The notes beneath the pieces were generated by a model. That model did no database searches. It worked only from the letters and a program-made list of their open reading frames with translations, and had not been told where the DNA came from. From NCBI RefSeq assembly GCF_014839805.1, contig NC_051126.1, positions 8,502,609-8,566,608 of the forward strand: DNA of 64,000 bases, written 5' to 3'. This document shows, in pieces, positions 40,845-49,800 of this stretch. The stretch is from Manduca sexta (taxonomy: Eukaryota; Arthropoda; Insecta; Lepidoptera; Sphingidae). Every line of letters starts with the position of its first letter. Within the stretch, counting starts at the first letter, position 1. The position numbers and the translations under genes are program-made.

Positions 40845-43800
40845 CTTTTCTCTTTTTTTGCTTAGAGGTTTTGAGTCTCTTAGCAAATTATGCCAGCCCC
40901 ATAGTAAAAAGTCATATATAATTAAACCCTTGTCCATAATGTTAGCCTATTTTTTTAAGTCCATTGATCTACTTGTTAGCCCTACGATTGAAGGGGAAAA
41001 TCTAATATAATAGTTTAAAATAGCTATGGTCGCCAATATTATGTTGGTAAGTACAGTCCCGCGCTATCTTAGTGCAACGAGATAACCGTTCCACCCAGCC
41101 CTCAGTGATGATAGCGAAAACGCGATTTTCATCGGGAAAAAAAATTGCATGAGTAAAGCTGATAGAGTTTAAAAACCTTTAGCAATAGTGGCGAAAATAG
41201 TGACTCTGGAAGATGATGATAGAACGATGAATTGGTGAATTGAACGCAAAACGTGCGCTTTTACTTTGCAAGTATAATCAGTTGGCCCGCCTAAAAATGA
41301 AAGAAATGGATTCAAGCTTACGCTTTGTTGTACGGTTACTACCGTACCATAGACGTACAAATTAAATTGAATCTAACATTCGGCCGAGTAAAAGACTTAA
41401 CAAAATATTAACTAATTTTTCATTGTTATTGCTTAATCCGTTCCTGCCTTTCTTTTTGATTGTGTAACAATGCTTTCTATGTACACAGTTTTCAAATTGG
41501 CTTTTGTATCGACTATTTCGTTTTGTCAGTCGAATTGGCAAAGAAAGTTTGGATACTCCTAATATATATTTTTTAACTCGTGACGTTGAAGCCACTTATT
41601 CAAGAATGACTCATTTGCTATCAAACAATTTTGTTTGTTGCTACGTTTGAAAGAAATGTAACAAACAATAAGTTCGAATATTATATTATCCAGATCTCAA
41701 AACATCTAGCAAATTTATAATTAGAATATATGATAGACTAAGTAAAGTATGAGAGACTAAGTAACCAATAACTGAAGTAACTTGGTACTTTGCGCGTCAT
41801 TTTCAAAGCGTTTTAGTGCTTATTACATTTCATTATATAAAAAATGTAATACTTACGCATATTGAGGGTTGGTTGGGAACGAAGGTGTCAGCCGTAAAAC
41901 AGCTCTGAACGCCAGGATATCGTTGCTGTTATTCAATCCCAGGTGATCTGTTGGTATAATAAGAATATTAATGTATTACGTCATAATCGCGAAATCTAAG
42001 GAAAAATCGTAACATATACCTATTTGCGTAATTTCTTCCAAGTCACATTCTGCGTATTCAAATTCATATTGTTTTGATACTGTTATAACAAAATCTCTTT
42101 ATCATTGTTAACCATTAGGTAAGAGTAATGTTACCAGACCCGTACTTAAAAACACTTAAGAAAATCCAATTTAACAAAAAATCTTCAAATATCAATTTTA
42201 TTAAAGAGTGCATGGGACATAGGATCATGAAAAGAAAACAAAACGAACTTTTGACGGCAGCCATGGACAGAATTAATTGTGTTTTCGACGAAAGCCGCAC
42301 GGAAAAAACCATACCTACGGCTGTGTTGGTAATTTTAGTCGTTTAGTTAACTGTACGACTAGAAAGTTTTCCGTCATCCGCGCTGATGGTGCTTGTCAAT
42401 CCACGTGCATGTGGAAAAAGAAGAAAAACCCGCAAAAATACGCCAAAATATTTTCCTGCTAACAAATTTATTAAAACTAAACTAAACGTTGGTCTAAACT
42501 CGACCGTCGAATTTTATATATTTATAACACATATTTTATAATTTTCATATTTCTGCACTCCTTCTCGAAATATATGAACTTTGCGCAAAATCTCAAACAC
42601 CTGCGTGCGCGCAATTTATGTACTTAAAAGGTATACAAAGTTTTTTCTTCACGTATATAGGTAAGTTATCTGTTTAAATATTTGGACCTTTATAAATGCC
42701 AAAGATTGTAAAGTGGTTTGAATGTTTATATGTTAGAATATTTGTTAGAATTTATTTCAGAAATCTATATCTATCTATACTTATAATAAATCTGTAGAGA
42801 GGTCAATTCTGTACATGAAATATATTTCCAAAATAACTATTAGGGGGTGATTAGGGATCGATACTGATGCCAAAAATGCAATTAGTTAAATTTTTGTCTG
42901 TCTGTCTGTCTGTCTGTATAACCGTTATAGAAACAAAAACTACTCGACGGATTTTAACGAAACTTGGTACAATTATTTGTCATACTCCTGTGCTGGTTAT
43001 AGTATACTTTTCATCACGCTACAATTAATAGGAGCAGAGCAGTGAAGGGAAATGTTGGGAAAACGGGAGAAGTTACTCCATTTTTTAAGCTTCCGTCGCG
43101 TGTGCAACCTTAATGGTTAAAGCTACGCAGAAATCATGTATGACGGAAATGTTCTCCTTAAAATTATGTAAAAAATATCCCACGACAGCATATGTCTATC
43201 TTTTATGGTTGACTCACAATAACACGTGTAACTCCCGATAGCTTAGCAGTTCGAAGCTTTCTCATTATATTTGTCTACTCTTACGTTTATAACACTCTCA
43301 GTCATCCCTAATTAAAAAAAGTTAACATTATTAAATATTCCATAAAAAATAATCATAGAAATCGGTATAGAAACACCAAAGTTATACATGAAATACGCTA
43401 ATAATAAGCCATCATGCGTGAAGACTGAATCATGCTATAAGGATTATTTTTGTATATATATAAGGTCGCGAACGCACAGGCAGGCGGCTTGCTTGGCACC
43501 TAGAGGCTAGCGAATCACCTAGCGAGTAGCTTCGTAAAACGAACATTCTCGAACGTTTGCGACCGGCTCCATTTTTGAAGTCCGAAATCCACGCGGGCGA
43601 AGCTGCGAGCGGAAGCTAGTATAAAATAAATATAGAATTTATTCCATTTGGATTGAATTTAATATAAAGTGTATACCGTTCGGTATGAAAAAATGCATGA
43701 CATTTTTATTTTAATCACCAGTCCAAGGATGGAAACATTTCATAACTGTATTAATTGAATGTGTCTGATGGCTATAGTCATACTAGATTTTATTTGCAGC

Positions 43801-46800
43801 TGTGCCTGTTTGCATTTATGCACAGAAAACTTTTGTGCGTTTTCCAGAATGGGAATTAACCTATAGTATTTTTATCCAGGACTTAGACAATCTGTGATCG
43901 AAATTCCACGTTTACCCATTTCTAGATAACGTACCTCAATTCTAACAGAAACGTATATTATTTCAAAAACTTAGACATTAATTATAAAATTAATTTGTGT
44001 ATTTATATTGATTTGATTCCTTCCTAACAGAATTTTGGCCACAGCGGCTAATCTCAAAAGAGATCAACCAGGTACGCAGGATATATTATAATGGACAAGT
44101 GTTTGCGCAATACACATGTGCACTCTCTGTTCCTTAACTCATATAGTCCAGTGAGATGGCAATTCGACGTGACCGGAGAGGGATCAGGCGCAGGACCAAC
44201 GGCTTCACGTGCTTGTCGAAACACGGGAGTATCACCAACTTCTTGACTCCGAGCCGTGATTAACTAATTTTTAAGATTGAAAAAACTCAGTCACAATTAT
44301 TTTGACCCGACCTGGGATTCGATCCCATGACCTCAGCGAGGTAGTCGCACTCATACCGTGTACAATTACAACTACGCCGACAAGACAGTCATTTCATAAA
44401 TACAGTATCATATCCTCGACTCTCAAATTATATTTCTTAGGGAGAAGAAAATGTCAAAACAATAATAAGTTAAAAAGAGTAAACGTTTATAATAGTATAT
44501 ATATACATAAAGAAGATACAGGGAGACGGTAATGTATTACGAATCTGTTTTACTAATAAATTTAATCATAATTATAATTAAAACTTTGTCATTATTTTCG
44601 TACATAAGTCTGATATGTTTAATTATTGTTCGTACAAAGTTGTTTGAAGTTGACAAACACACAATTACACTGACAGACTTTTTGATTGAAGCATTTAATT
44701 TTCATATTACAATTTTTATTAAATCGCCGCCGTGAAAAAGGGGTGTTATAAGTCTAAGTTGTGTACCCATATACGTGTGTCTCTGTATATGTGTGTTTAT
44801 GTCAGGCCGTGGCATCATAGCTTCGAAACGAATGGACTGATTTCGATCCATTTTTTTAAAGCTGATGTAATCATGATGATTTGTGATGAAAAATAAAAAA
44901 ATAGCACCCGATACAAAAAAAAGTAAAACATAAAATGTGTTTGTAGGCCTTTAGCTTTATTATAAATACGTGAAATTGAACCCAAGAATCTTCGCGTTGG
45001 GGTTGCGAAACCTGGACCGGGGAATGAAATTTTTTCTTTAGGTGTCCCCCGAGACGACGACGCTTAGGTTAAAATATTACCAACATTAAATATTATAATA
45101 AAGGTAAAGAACAAACACGTTTTATTTTTTGGGTTAATGAAGGTTATTTGTGTCAGGAATTATTTAAATTTTATTCGATGTATGAAACATTTCAGGTATT
45201 TTTACTAAAAAATATACTATCCCAGACTGGTTGATAAATATTTAAAATTATTTAAGGCTTGTTTCACAAATTACAAGTACATTTTATTTAAAAATTATCG
45301 TATCAAACAGATGGGTTCATTTTATGATAATTTTATTGGTAACATTGTGAATGTAAATTTTATATTTGGTCGGCATTTGTATAATGAGTAACATTTACTC
45401 AAATATTGCGAAACAGATCCCAAACCAATTTTCCAACCAGAAAATCCAGTGATTAGGTACAAATAATGTGACGGTTTCACTTAACACTTAAAATGTGCAC
45501 GCCAGTGCATGGCCGCAAATGTTCCCCCGTGCATGGGCGTGCATTCGGTGTGAAGACCTAGCGTACAAGAATTTCCTCGGGGGGAATATCATAGGTTGTA
45601 ACATTGGTATTTAAAGCAATAAATGTTTCGATCACTATGTTTATGTTACTTTCGAAGACCATTATGATATCGTTGTCACACCTTTTTAACCGTTTACACG
45701 AAGGATAATGTGTAGCTAGTAGCTACATAAGTACACATTCTGCACAAAAATGTGGTACTCAGTACAAATGTGAAGTGCAATAAACATAAAGGCCTATATA
45801 GGCACTTCTACGTTTTTTTCCTCCGCCCACTTGCAGTAAATAAGAATAACTTACTTTCTTACTTTTCCTAAATTTTATTTTATTTTGTCAGAATTTCCAC
45901 AAATACTATGCGATAGAAAATTATTAATAACGTGAAATTTTATTTTACTATCAACAACAACACTTATTTATACAATGAAAGTTAACTAACTCCCTTCTAC
46001 AATACACCAATTAAACGAAGTTATAAACTAAAAGAGGTCAATAGGATTCTGTGTTGGTGCAGCAAGGACTTGAAGTACGTAATCGAGAAATAGAACATAA
46101 TTTAACTTGGATAAAATCTTTCGTTTTCGTTATATAGCCGCACATTTAGGTGTGGTGCCACAGGCGAAGCTAGGTAAACAAATGAAATGAACTCAAAATA
46201 AAATACTCGTAACTAGTGATCGTCCAGTAGTCGCATTATCATTATTTTTTTAACTTAATGTTTTCTCGAATAATTTATTCTTCGGTTATAATGAGATTCA
46301 CGAGCCTAGGCCTAGTGAGAATATTTTTCACGGAAAGTGAGACTTGGGAGTTTATTCTTAGAGACACTTTCGAACCATTCTACATGTATTTGAATTGCTG
46401 CCTTTTACATAGTACTAAAAATGTTGGTATTACACCAGCACTAGAGAGCGCCAGGAGTACAATATATAAACTCTTTTTTTATTTCCATGACCAAGTTATT
46501 TCTTTTCGTCATTCTGTATATTTGTTAATCTTCTCGGTTATTATTTTTTGGAAATTATGATTGTTGGGTACCGCTACGTCGATTATCTATGGTATTGTAT
46601 TATTCTAATCTATTAATGTCATATGGTCTATTGTTAGGTATTGTTTATCGGTTAATGTGACTTTATTAAAATATATATAATATTATTCTCAATATACCTT
46701 GTTACTAAATTAAACCACATATTTGTATTTACTTCTGCCAACACTGGGCCAAGATCATTTATGAACAACAAATATTTTCGCCCAAAAACCGAGATTTACT

Positions 46801-49800
46801 TTTGATATTTTAACATTTCGTAGTTAGTGCAAATATGGTCTGTGTAATACTATTTCTGACTAAAAATTTGATGTTGCCGCTCGGACGAATTTTCTTCGTA
46901 TAGTAGTAACAGTAGCCTTGGGGCATGCAAACTTAAAATTACTTTTTATTCATATTTATTTTGTTCGAAGTTTATACAAGAAACCTACTCCATAACAATG
47001 AACTACAAATATTAATTCGTTCGTTCGGTCGTTCAGGGCGATTGAATTTTTCATTTATTCCGTAGATATTAATCAGTTCATTCTTTGTAAAATTTGAACC
47101 ATTACTTTCTTGCACGCTAGCAAAGCCCCGAGAAAAAGCTAGTATCCGATTTCTCATTGTTCTTGAGATTCACCAAAGCTAAAGATCTCAACAGAAACTC
47201 GTTGTATGCAGCCAAACCACATGCAATAAAACTTTTCTAATCTTTCAACTCACTTAAACGTTCTTGGTAGGATTGTAGCGGCTTTGCAAAGTATGATATT
47301 TGTTCGGAATCTAGTGCGAGCATAATATAGGTGCATCGAAGTTTATAAAACTCAAGTTATCTCTTGCCAAGATATCTGAAGACGTTTTATTGTGTGCTGA
47401 TGCATTTCACACTCGTATAGAGCTAATACGTAGGTAATAAAGTAAGAATGAGAACAAGACATATTATTTAGTTCCCCGAAGTCTAAAGTAATTTACAAAT
47501 AGGTATAATGTAAACTACTGTCAAGTATCACATTTGGATTAATTGCGTGTTAAATATATTTTTCGATATATGTGGGTTGGTACATTTTGACATAACTAGA
47601 TCCATTTAAATATAATCCAAAAGCAATTGAACCATTATTCCTTCGAAATAACATAAATATACCAAGCAAACGTTGTTACACACAAAAGGTATTAGTTAGA
47701 AATGTGTCCAAATGTTAATCAGCTTAGATTAGGTGATTTTTAGATTAGAGAAAGGGATACATTTTGAACACACGTCACGTCTTTATCCCCGAAGGGGTAG
47801 GCAGGGTTGTTTTAATATTTTTTTATTTATAATTTATTGACCAATTTTACTCTACTTCTATACTCTACTTCTATATTTTAATTTTGTTATTCATTACACT
47901 TCGATTATTACGTGAATTTATTATAACCAAAAAAATTCTATTAAGGTTCAAATTCTCTTGAGTCGATATAGATACTATTTTACTGTACACTGGAATACTG
48001 GCAGCAATCATTATCAATACTACCGCAGTATTTAATCTTATTAGAATCCACTTGAAAGGTCTCATAATTGGGAATGAAAAGTAATTTCAACAGTATTTAT
48101 GGAAATATACCCCCAATATTGGGCGTGTCGCTAGTCATATATAAAGATAAATATTTTAATAAGCACATGTTCTTGCTATCCGTGACGATGTATTTTTAAA
48201 TACAGTTTTACGTAATTTTTTTGCTTTTATTACGTCCATAAAAACACTAAAATTGACTTCCGAATGTTATGTACATTGAAAGACATTTTAATTAAGTAGT
48301 TCTGTATTGATACTGCGAGACTGCAGATGTATGATGCGCAATAAAAGATAATTTATTTTCTCTTTGTCACGTGTATTAACAATTCGTTGGAGAATTTTTT
48401 GAAATTTGCTGGTGGTAGGATATATTTTACATACTATTTTATGACCACCGTTCACAAGGCATTAAGACCCGCCATAGTGGCCCATGTGTGTCCCGTTCGT
48501 GGATCAGCCGACACATATCCAGTTCCAACATGCCGGCATACTGGTGTCGATTAATAATAATATCAGCCCTGTATTATGTATTTGCCCACTGCTGAGCACG
48601 GGCCTCCTCTACTACTGAGAGGGATTAGGCCTTAGTCCACCACGCTGGCCTAGTGCGGATTTGTAGACTTCACACACCTTCGAAATTCCTATAGAGAACT
48701 TCTCAGATGTGCAGGTTTCCTCACGATGTTTTCCTTCACCGTTAAAGCGAACGATAAATTCACAAAGAATACACACATGATTTTATAAAAGTCAGAGGTG
48801 TGTGCCTTTGGGATTTGAACCTGCGGACATTCGTCTTGGCAGTCCGTTCCACACTCAACTAGGCTATCGCCGCTTTTGTATCGATTGCCAAAGAGTAATC
48901 ATTTGTCTTCAGTCCATATTTTATTGAATCCCATTCCACTTATCATCAGACGCCGAGGGGTCACTTTGCCGTGCATGCATGAAAAATATCGAATAGAAAT
49001 TATTTTCTGGAATTAGTTAATTTGACCCTTGTTACTTTCTCTAGGTTTCGTTACAAAGTGCCATTAATATATTAAGTTGCTATTGTATTCGACAGTCGTA
49101 AGTGAAGCCGTAAACGAGCCACTGACCAAAGCCACAAGTGGCCGGCGGCAACAACAATTTTGCATACATTGCAGGGATTTACCGCCCACGTACGTCGGCC
49201 ACTTTATACGTGTCGCAATACCTACGATGAGAATATTACCGACGCATAACATGTGAAATGAAATCAAGAGCTGCAATTAAAGGAAACTTCTGTGATTGTG
49301 ATGAATATTACTATAAATAATTATAATCCAATAATATTGTACAAGACATAATGAGAGAAGGAGGTAGACCAGAGTACGGAAGATACATCAATACTAATAT
49401 ATATAGCCGAAAAGTTTGAACGCGCTTATCTCAGAAACTACACGAACCGATTTCTCATTTTGGTTTGGGTTATCCATTACGTGTACAATAGTCACTTGTG
49501 CCAACAAAATATATTTTATATAAACAAAAGTTAAGAACTACTTTGTTGCTGATGAGTTAGCAAACTAAATTGGAGTGACACAAATGGCGTCATACTTTTA
49601 TTATTTGGATCGAGTCGCTCTACATTATTTCACGCTTACCGACTCTAGTCGGATTTCAGTAAACACCGGTAATAATATATTCATTAAAATGATAGTTGAA
49701 TCAGAAACTTATTTTATTCATTTAATTTTAATCCATTATTAACGGACGGTTTAAATGATTATCTAATACAAGTCAAACTATAATAGAATACAGTTTGTTG

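Larger units (their letters stand above)
38732..41856 (-). other. Intron between exons 3 and 4
   Basis: A 3.1 kb AT-rich intron with a SINE-A head remnant (39340-39430) and a long (AT)n tract (40774-40841). Otherwise nothing was recognised. Confidence 0.75.

Noticed and set aside
40664..40937. Frames encoding alternating I-Y runs on both strands
   Set aside because: Translation of the (AT)n microsatellite.
45490..45545. TGCACGCC ... GGCGTGCA inverted words as a regulatory hairpin
   Set aside because: Only 8 bp pair over a long loop with competing TGCATG palindromes, so chance cannot be excluded.
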